Origin: Bordetella genomosp. 9
GTDB taxonomy: Bacteria > Pseudomonadota > Gammaproteobacteria > Burkholderiales > Burkholderiaceae_B
Length of the DNA stretch: 64,000 nt
Reading direction: 5' to 3'
Assembly (NCBI RefSeq): GCF_002261425.1
Contig: NZ_NEVJ01000001.1
Coordinates: forward strand, 248,001 to 312,000
This document shows positions 33,749 through 41,500 of the stretch, one piece after another (positions within the stretch are counted from its first letter, which is position 1; every line of letters starts with the position of its first letter). Made by a program: the position numbers and the translations under genes. The notes below the pieces were generated by a model. The model searched no databases. It was not told where the DNA came from and was given only the letters and a program-made list of their open reading frames with translations.

Positions 33749-34199
33749 CCGCCTGCGAGATACCACGACGCGGGCGGCGTCTTGCCGACTTGCACGGCAC
33801 AGGTGCGTTGTTCTCCGAACCTGGTCTTCGCCAGACACGTTACTCGCCACGTGAGGCATGAAGCTGTTGCTGGGGCGCTCGCGTGAAGGCATTGCAGTCG
33901 GATTCCCGTCTGTATCTGCTCGGCTTTCATTCGAGCGACCTGATTGCTGGCCGTCTTAGCGGCGTTGCCACGGTGAGTCGTCGCTCTCGCGAGATCAATG
34001 TGCCTGTCAGGCTCTGCACCTGTCCGGATTCACTACGCCGACCTATTTCGATCGACGGGCTTCACGGGCCACCACTTGGCACACTGATTCTTGCCGCTTC
34101 TTTTTCGTCCAGGGCATGCGGCTATCTCCCGATCGCGGCGCTTCTCAGCGAACGCGGGACATGTGGTGTTTCGTTGTGTTAAAGAGCATTGGCAAGCAA

Positions 34200-34217
34200 A
34201 TGTACTTTTTAGTACAT
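34200..34217. promoter_or_regulatory. GTAC-type operator, left copy
   Basis: ATGTACT-TTTT-AGTACAT is a perfect 7-4-7 palindrome. The same half-sites with the same 4-base centre occur at 34927-34948. A shorter related TACC-TTTT-GGTA lies 25 bases further (34228-34239), and GATACATATGTATC, a perfect 14-mer, at 34294-34307. Confidence 0.6.
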
Positions 34218-34459
34218 GTTCCGTCAATACCTTTTGGTACATATTTCAGATCTCCGCGTTTTATCGCGAATTAAGCGAGGGCAGCTACAATAAGATACAT
34301 ATGTATCGCAACGCCCCAGTTCCAAGTTCCGGTTAGCTGCTGTCAGCGCTGCCCCGTTAGCCGCTCGATTTGTCGCGGCTCCAGACCAATCGCAAGCGCA
34401 GACGATTGGAGGGCGCGGCTGTGCGCGTGCCGCATGAGCCATACACCGGTGAGTGCAGA

Positions 34460-34864
34460 TTAAGCCGATCTTTTTTTCTGCATTGCCCCCGCGATGAACT
34501 CGGAAACACGTATATCGAGTTCATGCTTCTTCTCCGCGCTAAGCGTCACGAAGTCATCATAGGAGGCGACCCGAAAGGGCCAAGTCGGGGAGGGGAGAGG
34601 TGGATGGTGTCTCTCGCGTGCTGGCGAGGGCAAATCGGAAGCCGCAGCGTGCAAGCCTTCCAAATATCGCAGAGGCATGCCGACTTTTGCCTCGAGGTTT
34701 CTAGCTCGCCTTGAGCCGAAGCTCTTGGTCCGGAGCAGCTGAGAGATCTCGCTTTCATTAAGGCTATGCGCCTTACAAAACGCGCGCGTGTTCGGGTAGT
34801 GCGCTTGTATCCACGCCCTAAGTTGGTCCCGACGGACCTGCATTTCGTGCGCGGCGGCGTCCAT
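34460..34864 (-). CDS. CI-like/XRE-type small DNA-binding regulator
   Basis: The 134 residues include an N-terminal helical block with RAFCKAHSLNESEISQLLRTKSFGSRRARNLEAKVGMPLRYLEG. This is the pattern of lambda-repressor-like HTH proteins with a following LEAKVGMP...YLEG. The C-terminal half (EKKHELDIRVSEFIAGAMQKK) is helical and has no peptidase site. ATG 34864 lacks a strong Shine-Dalgarno; ATG 34843 is an alternative. It is divergent from the Cro/YdaS-like gene, with a 22-base palindrome in between, forming a phage-style switch. Confidence 0.72.
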   Translation of the reverse strand: MDAAAHEMQVRRDQLRAWIQAHYPNTRAFCKAHSLNESEISQLLRTKSFGSRRARNLEAKVGMPLRYLEGLHAAASDLPSPARERHHPPLPSPTWPFRVASYDDFVTLSAEKKHELDIRVSEFIAGAMQKKRSA

Positions 34865-34926
34865 GCAGCGGATTCTGCATGACCCACCGGTGCTTTACCA
34901 AAAAGTACAAGACATTTATGCCAAAA

Positions 34927-34948
34927 ATATGTACTCTTTAGTACATAT
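34927..34948. promoter_or_regulatory. GTAC-type operator, right copy, overlapping the cro-like start
   Basis: ATATGTACT and AGTACATAT are perfect 9-bp arms around CTTT. The right arm overlaps the ATG at 34947, so bound repressor should block both transcription and access to the start of the cro-like gene. Confidence 0.68.
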
Positions 34949-35237
34949 GGATGCCATCAAACGATTCGCCCGTATTGAGCCGCTTATTCATTGGCTCAAA
35001 ACAACGCCCATCACCGAGGCGCGCGCGCGATGCCTCGCGCAACGCACCACATGGGACTACGTCCGACAAATCGCCTATGGGTACAAATTGGTCGGGCCCC
35101 GCAAAGGCCTTGCGATCGAGCGTGCCACTGGAGTGCCGCGAAGTGTCTTGCGCCCCCGCGATTTTTGGCTTACTTGGCCAGATCTTTCGCCCCCTGCCGT
35201 CACGGACCCGCCGCACGGCCAAATCTGTCGGGAGTGA
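34947..35237 (+). CDS. Cro/YdaS-like regulatory protein
   Basis: Start at the ATG inside the operator; an upstream in-frame ATG at 34863 would read through the control region and is not favoured. The 96 residues contain LIHWLKTTPITEARARCLAQRTTWDYVRQIAYGYKLVGPRKGLAIERATGVPRSVLRPRDFW. This ends like YdaS/Cro proteins (LAIExATGVxRxxLRPxDxW). It is divergent from the CI-like gene and immediately precedes the parA-korB operon with a KorB operator 27 bases after its stop. It probably forms a switch with its neighbour. Confidence 0.68.
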   Translation: MDAIKRFARIEPLIHWLKTTPITEARARCLAQRTTWDYVRQIAYGYKLVGPRKGLAIERATGVPRSVLRPRDFWLTWPDLSPPAVTDPPHGQICRE

Positions 35238-35263
35238 CTGCCCATCAACCCACCCATAGTGTG

Positions 35264-35276
35264 TTTAGCCGCTAAA
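35264..35276. promoter_or_regulatory. KorB operator 3 (perfect TTTAGCCGCTAAA)
   Basis: Exact match to the RK2 KorB operator consensus, 54 bases upstream of the parA start. Its position predicts autorepression of the parA-korB operon. Confidence 0.85.
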
Positions 35277-35330
35277 CCGGGATAGCCGGGGCCAGGCGGC
35301 GAGGAAGTTCCAAATCCAGAGGATCATCCA

Positions 35331-36080
35331 ATGAAAACTGTTGTTGTCGCACAGAACAAAGGTGGAGTGGGAAAAACCGCTACCGCTGCGCATATCGCCT
35401 TTCACGCCGCAGAGGCAGGCCTGCGTGTCCTGGCCGTAGATCTCGATACCGGCAACTTGTCGAAGACGCTCGCTAGGTACCAGCTGACCATTCCTGCGAG
35501 TTCACTGTTCCTCGATACGCTGCCGCCAGCAGCAGCGTCTGATAGTCCAATCGGATTGATCGCGGCTGACCTTTTGCTTGCCAACGTCATCTATCTGCCG
35601 CTGGACCAGGCGCTCATGAATTACCCGGTAAATCTGCGGGCCTTCGAAACGCAGGGCTATGACCTCTGCGTGATCGACACCCCTGCGAGCATCGGGATCG
35701 CGACGATCACGGCTCTTCGCAACGCCGATGCGGTTATCAGCCCGGTCGAGATGGAGGACTACAGCATCGAAGGCATCAAGGGGATGATGCGCGTCATTCT
35801 CAATGCGCGGCAGCACAACCCGAGGCTTTCCTTCCTAGGGATCGTGCCGAGCCGGGTAGATAGCCGCAATCCGAGGCAGGTGCGCCATCTTGCTGCGGTC
35901 CGAAGTGCCAACGAAAAGCTCCTCGCTCCGGTAGTCATCGGCCTGCGCACAAGCGTGGCAGAGGCACTTGCTAGCGGCGAGGCCGTCTGGAAAAGCCGCA
36001 AAACCTCAGCCCGCGCGGCCGGTGCCGAAATGCGTGCGCTAGGGGTGCATGTCCTCGACAAGATGGGGGTCGCGAAATGA
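35331..36080 (+). CDS. parA: ParA/IncC-type partition ATPase
   Basis: The 249 residues start with the deviant Walker A QNKGGVGKTATAAHIAFH (signature Lys before GG). Walker A' is AVDLDTGNLSKTL and Walker B is LCVIDTPASIGI. No N-terminal HTH is present, so it is a type Ib/IncC-short-like ParA. It hydrolyses ATP on nonspecific DNA to move ParB-bound DNA. The stop overlaps the korB start (ATGA), and a KorB operator lies upstream. The pairing with KorB rather than a plain ParB resembles IncP plasmids. Confidence 0.94.
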   Translation: MKTVVVAQNKGGVGKTATAAHIAFHAAEAGLRVLAVDLDTGNLSKTLARYQLTIPASSLFLDTLPPAAASDSPIGLIAADLLLANVIYLPLDQALMNYPVNLRAFETQGYDLCVIDTPASIGIATITALRNADAVISPVEMEDYSIEGIKGMMRVILNARQHNPRLSFLGIVPSRVDSRNPRQVRHLAAVRSANEKLLAPVVIGLRTSVAEALASGEAVWKSRKTSARAAGAEMRALGVHVLDKMGVAK

Positions 36081-37189
36081 GTTTAGACGCTAAACCTGAA
36101 GGTGCCGCCGGCATTGATTTGGCAGGACTTGGCGATCTGGCATCCATGTTGGACGCTCCGATGCACACCGCCGGCGAAGCGACCTACTTCGATCTGGCTG
36201 TGATCCACGAAGATGAAGGGAACTCCCGTACGGCCGACAATCCCGGATTCAGCGCCGAGAGCATCAACGAACTGGCCACGTCGATCGCGAAGAAGGGCAT
36301 CAAGTCGCCGATTTCGCTGCGTCCGCATCCCACCATGCCGGGTCGTTTTGTTATCAACCATGGGCATCGCCGTTTCCGCGCCGCCGGGGTCGCGGGACTG
36401 ACGCAGGTCCCGGCATTCGTAGACGCGGACTTTGACGATATCGACCAGGTCATCGAAAACGTGCAGCGCGAGAATCTAACTGCGCGCGAGATCGCAGACT
36501 TCATCGGGCGCAAGCTCTCCGAAGGCATGGCACAGGCGGATGTCGCCGGAATGCTGGGTAAATCCAGGGCCTGGGTGAGTCAACACGTTCGCATGCTCTC
36601 ACTGCCCGACCCTGTCGCCCACGCTGTGGTGACTGGTAAGGTCCAGGATGTCACATTAGCCAATGAGTTGGCGAGCGCCCACCGTGAGGCGCCGGCAGCG
36701 GTGGAAGCGTTGTTGACCAAGACGGATACGAAGCCCACGCGCAGCACGGTTAAGGAGATCCGCAGGGATGCCAAAGTGGCAAAGCCGTCGCCTATGCGTA
36801 AACCGAATCGCGAGGCGATGGCTTCCGCGAAAGCGGAGCTGCAACGCAGGCGCAACAGGGACGCACTGACCCACAGCGAGCCAGCGGATCTCTCGTTGCA
36901 CCGGGAAGGCGTCGACGCACTCTGGCGGCTAATCAAGATTGCGAACCAGTACACGGGGCAAAGCAAACGCGTCGCGGATTTTCTTCTCGCTTGGTGGAAC
37001 GCGACCAGTTGCGGTGGCTTCGATCTCACGGACCTGTGGAGCGTGGATCGCGAAATCGCGGACGACATGATGCGCGTGCTCTCTCTCATTCGCCAGACGA
37101 AAGCGTATCCAGGCACGCTATCCCCCACGATCCATGCGGCATTCAAGTCGCTCGTGACCAGCAGGCGGCCGCACCTGGTCGATGAATAG
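36077..37189 (+). CDS. korB: KorB-family ParB protein (partition and transcriptional repressor)
   Basis: The start codon overlaps the parA stop. Residues 13-30 (LAGLGDLASMLDAP) and 52-75 (RTADNPGFSAESINELATSI) correspond to the start of IncP KorB, followed by KKGIKSPISLRPHP and the ParB box INHGHRRFRAAG. The HTH is around 153-175 (AQADVAGMLGKSRAWVSQHVRML). The C-terminal ~100 residues (from LHREGVDALWRLIKIANQ) do not resemble the SH3-like KorB dimer domain and look helical. The exact KorB operators around it support true KorB DNA specificity. Expected roles are partition of the element and repression of DUF1173, parA-korB and the genes after korB. Confidence 0.92.
   Translation: MSLDAKPEGAAGIDLAGLGDLASMLDAPMHTAGEATYFDLAVIHEDEGNSRTADNPGFSAESINELATSIAKKGIKSPISLRPHPTMPGRFVINHGHRRFRAAGVAGLTQVPAFVDADFDDIDQVIENVQRENLTAREIADFIGRKLSEGMAQADVAGMLGKSRAWVSQHVRMLSLPDPVAHAVVTGKVQDVTLANELASAHREAPAAVEALLTKTDTKPTRSTVKEIRRDAKVAKPSPMRKPNREAMASAKAELQRRRNRDALTHSEPADLSLHREGVDALWRLIKIANQYTGQSKRVADFLLAWWNATSCGGFDLTDLWSVDREIADDMMRVLSLIRQTKAYPGTLSPTIHAAFKSLVTSRRPHLVDE
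36082..36094. promoter_or_regulatory. Degenerate KorB-type site inside korB codons 2-6
   Basis: TTTAGACGCTAAA differs from the consensus at the central positions only. It lies within the korB coding start, where the homologous position of the decayed copy (48969-48981) also carries a near-consensus site. Confidence 0.5.
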
Positions 37190-37205
37190 TTCCGGTCGAT
37201 GGGAA

Positions 37206-37218
37206 TTTAGCGGCTAAA
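37206..37218. promoter_or_regulatory. KorB operator 5 (perfect TTTAGCGGCTAAA)
   Basis: Exact consensus match 16 bases after the korB stop. In IncP plasmids such a site controls the next transfer or maintenance gene. Here a Shine-Dalgarno (CGGAGG) and ATG follow at 37250, but the frame stops after 23 codons, so the controlled gene seems lost. Confidence 0.85.
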
Positions 37219-37601
37219 CACTGGCTCGATGCTCATCGGAGGCGATCCCATGTTCGTAGACTTCCTCTTTCGCATCCTATTCCTCTCGCAATTGCAATCG
37301 GTTCGCCGGCAACGTTCGTGAGGGCCATGTCGTACCTGCTCGGCATTGGTGTCGCGCTCAATTAGGCAGCGTTGGTGTTCCCCGGGGCCACAGCGGTAGA
37401 ACAGCACCGAATGCCGGTCCTGCTTCGACGCCAGTGCACTACGTGTATGCGTCTGAGCGCGTCCCTGCGCAGAACCGCGTCGTCTAGATCGCCTAGATGG
37501 ATGAAGGTGGAGCAGCCTAAGAGCCTATGGCTTTGTGCATGACCGGCTTCGGCGACCACTTGGCTCACGGCGGTCGACCTGTGGACATCCGTTGGGAGCA
37601 G
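37219..37601. other. Decayed sequence between korB and the IS remnant
   Basis: A short frame at 37250-37321 (MFVDFLFRILFLSQL..., 23 residues) has a good GGAGG and an operator in front, but ends early. Nothing downstream gives a recognisable product. The stretch is probably the remnant of a KorB-controlled gene interrupted by the insertion sequence. Confidence 0.45.
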
Positions 37602-37784
37602 GAGTGCCTGAACAACCATAGGTCCCTGTCATTTGCCGACGCTAAGGAGAAAATCGATGGCTGGCGGACGTACTATAACGAGGTTCGTCCACACTCCGCG
37701 CTGAAGTGGCAGGCACCTGCCGAATACGCGCGTTGGCGCTTGGCCGAAGGCCAAAACGCTGTCTCCAATGAGTCGGAAATTTAG
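37602..37784 (+). pseudogene. IS3-family transposase (OrfB) C-terminal remnant
   Basis: The translation ECLNNHRSLSFADAKEKIDG followed by WRTYYNEVRPHSALKWQAPA is the C-terminal end of IS3-group integrase-type transposases (the YNxxRPHSAL motif with the last catalytic Glu region). Only about 60 residues remain and nothing upstream matches the rest of the protein. No confident terminal inverted repeat was identified. Confidence 0.82.
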
Positions 37785-37930
37785 GCTTCTGATCCGGACT
37801 AATTCGGGGTTGGGGTCATACGCCGAATTTCTCGAATTTAGATCGGGGTGGGTATGCATAAGCTTCGACGTCCCGCGCGGTGTGCTGTGCTGTTTGGTAA
37901 CCAGAAAAACTCCGGCTATCAACCCAGTTC

Positions 37931-37959
37931 TTGACAGGCTAGCCAATGTCGGTCACATT
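37931..37959 (+). promoter_or_regulatory. Candidate sigma-70 promoter
   Basis: TTGACA at 37931-37936 is a consensus -35 box. Seventeen bases later is CACATT, a weak -10. A transcript from here would cover the small frames at 38078 and end at the strong terminator at 38286. Confidence 0.3.
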
Positions 37960-38077
37960 GGTTTCAAGACTCAAGTACCGCGATTCTGTTCCGTCCTGCG
38001 CCCAAGCGCTCTACCGTTCATAGTCCTTTCCTTGGAATCCCGCTCGAAGGAGCATCCCTCCACCCCAAGGAATGACC

Positions 38078-38281
38078 ATGCAGGCGTACATCTTCAAGTG
38101 GTTCTACTCCGCTCGGCGCTTCGGTTGCGGAATGCTGAGGTCCTGCTGCCACGGTCTGTTTGACGGCTGGGGGGTAATAGGGAGTCGTGGCGTTTCGACA
38201 TCCTCGAGGAACCGGTGCATGAATTTCATTATCGACGGAGGCGCTAAAGCCTCCGAGCCGATCAGAATTCGCGATCTGTAA
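38078..38281 (+). CDS. Hypothetical small protein or leader
   Basis: Up to 67 codons from ATG 38078 (AAGGA 6 bases upstream), ending just before a perfect terminator. An internal ATG at 38219 with GAGGA could give only 20 residues. The hairpin GGAGGC-GCTAAA-GCCTCC (38236-38253) lies within it. No family is recognised. It may be a non-coding or leader transcript rather than a protein gene. Confidence 0.3.
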   Translation: MQAYIFKWFYSARRFGCGMLRSCCHGLFDGWGVIGSRGVSTSSRNRCMNFIIDGGAKASEPIRIRDL

Positions 38282-38285
38282 AACT

Positions 38286-38310
38286 AAGCCCTCGATCGAG
38301 GGCTTTTTAA
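38286..38310 (+). terminator. Rho-independent terminator
   Basis: AAGCCCTCGATCGAGGGCTT (38286-38305) is a perfect palindrome followed by TTTAA, a strong intrinsic terminator for the short transcription unit to its left. Confidence 0.85.
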
Positions 38311-38340
38311 TTGCGATCGACAACATTAGGAGCGACAACC

Positions 38341-38472
38341 ATGGCGAAAGGCCAGATCCGCGGCAATCGAGAAGCGAAAAAGCCGAAGCAACCCCCCAAG
38401 CCGGCGCCTGTTCCGGCAACGGGCCCGCGCCCTTCTACCGGGGGCGAGCAATCAAAACCAAAGCAAAAATAA
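38341..38472 (+). CDS. Small basic lysine/proline-rich protein
   Basis: This 43-residue frame starts MAKGQIRGNREAKKPKQPPK and ends QSKPKQK, with AGGAG 8 bases before the ATG. Similar MxKGQxRxNxExKKPK mini-proteins recur widely in proteobacterial genomes as unannotated or hypothetical small genes; the function is unknown. It follows a terminator and precedes the glucan synthase by about 80 bases. The length, composition and good Shine-Dalgarno argue for a real gene. Confidence 0.7.
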   Translation: MAKGQIRGNREAKKPKQPPKPAPVPATGPRPSTGGEQSKPKQK

Positions 38473-38555
38473 AGAACTCGGCGCGCTGGGATGACCGAGC
38501 GCCGGTCAGAAGCGAGCTATTCGGCGCCGAACGGCTTGCTCAACATGGGCGCAGC

Positions 38556-41500
38556 TTGGCAGAAGCCCAGAAGGTCAGTAGTCGGCCGCCTCGGGTATTG
38601 GCGCTGCGCAAACGCCTGGACAGCAACGCCGCCGCTCTTCTGTCAGCCTATCGTGAGAGCGCACAGGAACTCGAGAAGGGTCGCAGCGTGGAACCTGCGG
38701 CAGATTGGCTACTTGATAACTATCACGTAGTGGAAGAGCAGATCCGGCAGATTCGCGAGGATTTGCCTCCAGGGTATTACCGGCAGCTTCCTCAGCTTGC
38801 CAACGGTCCTTTTGAAGGCTATCCACGAGTGCTGGGTGTCGCCTGGGCGTTCGTGGCCCATACGGACAGCAACTTCGACCCGGAAATATTGCGGCGCTTC
38901 GTTTCCGCATACCAGGAAGTCCAGGCGCTGACCATCGGCGAGCTGTGGGCGATTGCCATCACTCTGCGTATCGTGTTGGTCGAAAATCTGCGCCGCCTCG
39001 CGGAGGAATTTGGTGCCGGCCGCGCGGCCCGGCAGGAGGCGGACAAAATCGCCGATGCCATGTTGCATCCGGGGGATGCCGGCGACTCGAGCGCGGCTCC
39101 AACTATCGATACCTTGAAGCACATGCCGGCGGCTCTGCCCGAGATATTCGCTGCGCAACTGAGCAAACGCTTGCGTGACCTAGATCCGCAGGAAACGCCA
39201 GTCTTGAGCTGGCTGCAAGGACATCTCGACGCGCAAGGCTCCACTGTTGAAGATGTGGTGCGGCAGGCGCAGCAATGGCAGGGTGCAGCCAACGTCAGCG
39301 TGCGCAACGTGATTTCGAGTATGCGCCTCATCTCCGACATCGACTGGGCGGAATGGTTTGAAAGTGTCAGCCTGACAGACAGATGCCTTCGGGAAGCTTG
39401 CCCTTTTGCGGAAATGGATTTCGCGACGCGGGATCTGTATCGCAAGGGAATCGAGCAGCTAGCTCGTGGCTCGTCCATGAGTGAGCTCGAAGTGGCTCGG
39501 AACGCTTCGGCAATGGCAGCAGCGGCCCTTGCGGAGCCTTGTGATTCCGACCGCGAACGTCGTGGCGATCCGGGCTTCTATTTGGTCGGCAGGGGTAGGA
39601 CGGCCTTGGAAGTCCGCATCGCATATCGGCCGCCACTGCGCCTTCGCCTGGACCGTTGGGCGACGCGGTCGGGAATGCTGGGGTACATGGGCCTGATCGT
39701 TGTCCTTTCATTCGCCCTTGCCGGATTGGTGGCCTGGGTTATGGGAATCACAACGATGGGCGCGATGCCGTTCCTGCTGCTCGCGTTCCTGCCCGCCACC
39801 GAGCTCGCGACTGCCCTGGTGAATCGCTTAGTCACCTGGAAACTGGGCGCCGCCGTACTGCCAGGGGTCGATATGACTCGCAACGTACCCGGTGAGTGCC
39901 GAACTTTGGTGGCTGTGCCCATACTTCTCACCACCCAAGCCGCGTTGCTTGAGCAGGTGGAACAGCTGGAAGTCCTGTTCCTGTCCGGGGCCGGCGGCGA
40001 CCTAGTGTATGCGTTGCTCACAGATGGCCTGGATGCGGAATCCGAGATCATGGCGGGCGACGAGGCGATGCTGCAGGCCGGCGCTTCGGCCATTGCGCAT
40101 CTGAATTCGAAGCATGGCGCGGCGCCCGCCGGCAGCAGATTCCTGCTCCTGAATCGCCGCCGGCTCTATAACCCGCCCGAAGGCGTATGGATGGGATGGG
40201 AGCGCAAGCGAGGAAAATTGCACGAGCTGAACAGACTGCTGCGCGGCGCCACGGACACGAGCTATACGCCGATCGAAGGGTTGTCGCAGCGTTTATCGCC
40301 CGGCGTACGCTACGTCATTACGCTCGATGCCGACACACGTCTGCCTCGTGATGTCGCGGAAATGCTGATAGGCAAGATGGCACATCCGTTGAATCGGCCA
40401 CGCTTCGACGCCGAGCGCCGACGAATCATCGAAGGGCACGCCATTTTGCAACCCAGGGTGACGCCATCGCTGCCGCGCCATCGGGAAGGTTCCATTTACC
40501 AACGCCTGTTTTCCAGTCCTGCGGGCATGGACCCATACGCGGCGGCGGTGTCCGACGTCTACCAGGATCTATTCGGGGAAGGTTCGTACGCCGGCAAGGG
40601 TATCTATGACGTCGATGCATTCGAAGAAGTGCTCGCCGGCCGCGTCCCTGACAACACGATGCTGAGCCACGATCTTTTCGAAGGCATATTCGCGCGGGCG
40701 GCACTGGCATCCGATGTGGAAGTGATCGAGGAGTTTCCGGCGCGTTACGACGTAGCCGTCCGCCGCACGCATCGATGGACACGCGGCGATTGGCAATTGT
40801 TGCCATGGATATTCGGCCGCCGCAAACGCAGTGGTGCCTTGCCCAGCGCAGGTCGGGGAAAGATGGCGGACAATCTGCGACGGTCCCTGCTGGCGCCTGC
40901 AGGTTTCCTGGCGCTGCCGGCGACGTGGCTCTTGCCATTGCATGCGGCATGGACTGGTACTCTTTTCGTCTTGCTTTGCCAGGCAATCCCGGCATTGTTA
41001 TCCCCATTCAGCTTCGCCACGGCGCGTCGCAGGGGAGTCGCGTTCAGCCACCGCACCGCGATATTTGCTAAGGACCTGTCCCAGGCTGGCCAGCAGGTCT
41101 TCGCGACGTTCACGCTACTGCCCGATACTTCGTGGCGAATGGCGGATGCCATTATCCGCACGCTTTGGCGCCTGGCGGTCAGCCGGCGGCATTTGCTCGA
41201 ATGGACCACCGCGGCGCAATCGGCAAGCGTCGCCCGATCCGGCGTCGCCGGAATGTATCGCATGATGTGGCCCGGCGTGTTGCTGGGCATCTTCGCTTGC
41301 GTCGCGGTGCTCTGGATCCATCCGCTTGCATGGCCGCTGGTCACACCCTTTCTCTTGCTGTGGGCCTTCGCACCTCTTTACGCTTGGTGGATCAGCTGTG
41401 CGAGCGCGCTCCCGTCCCAGCTGCGTATCACCGAGTCGACCGAATTGTCGCTGCGAAGGACGGCGCGGCGCACCTGGCGATTTTTCGAAACCTTCGTCAC

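Larger units (their letters stand above)
33628..34459. other. 832-base regulatory spacer without a confident gene
   Basis: No open frame here has codon use, a Shine-Dalgarno or a family match that I can support. The stretch holds two KorB-type sites, a 12-bp inverted repeat around one of them, and three AT-rich palindromes between 34200 and 34307. It is noticeably more AT-rich toward 34.2-34.3 kb. It is best read as the control region between DUF1173 and the Cro/CI-like genes, perhaps with decayed coding sequence. Confidence 0.55.

Noticed and set aside
33883..34182. 99-codon plus-strand frame in the regulatory spacer
   Set aside because: No Shine-Dalgarno and no family; it overlaps control sequences and its composition does not stand out.
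37785..37830. Terminal inverted repeat of the IS3 remnant
   Set aside because: The sequence after the transposase tail does not show a convincing IS end and no left end exists to pair with it.
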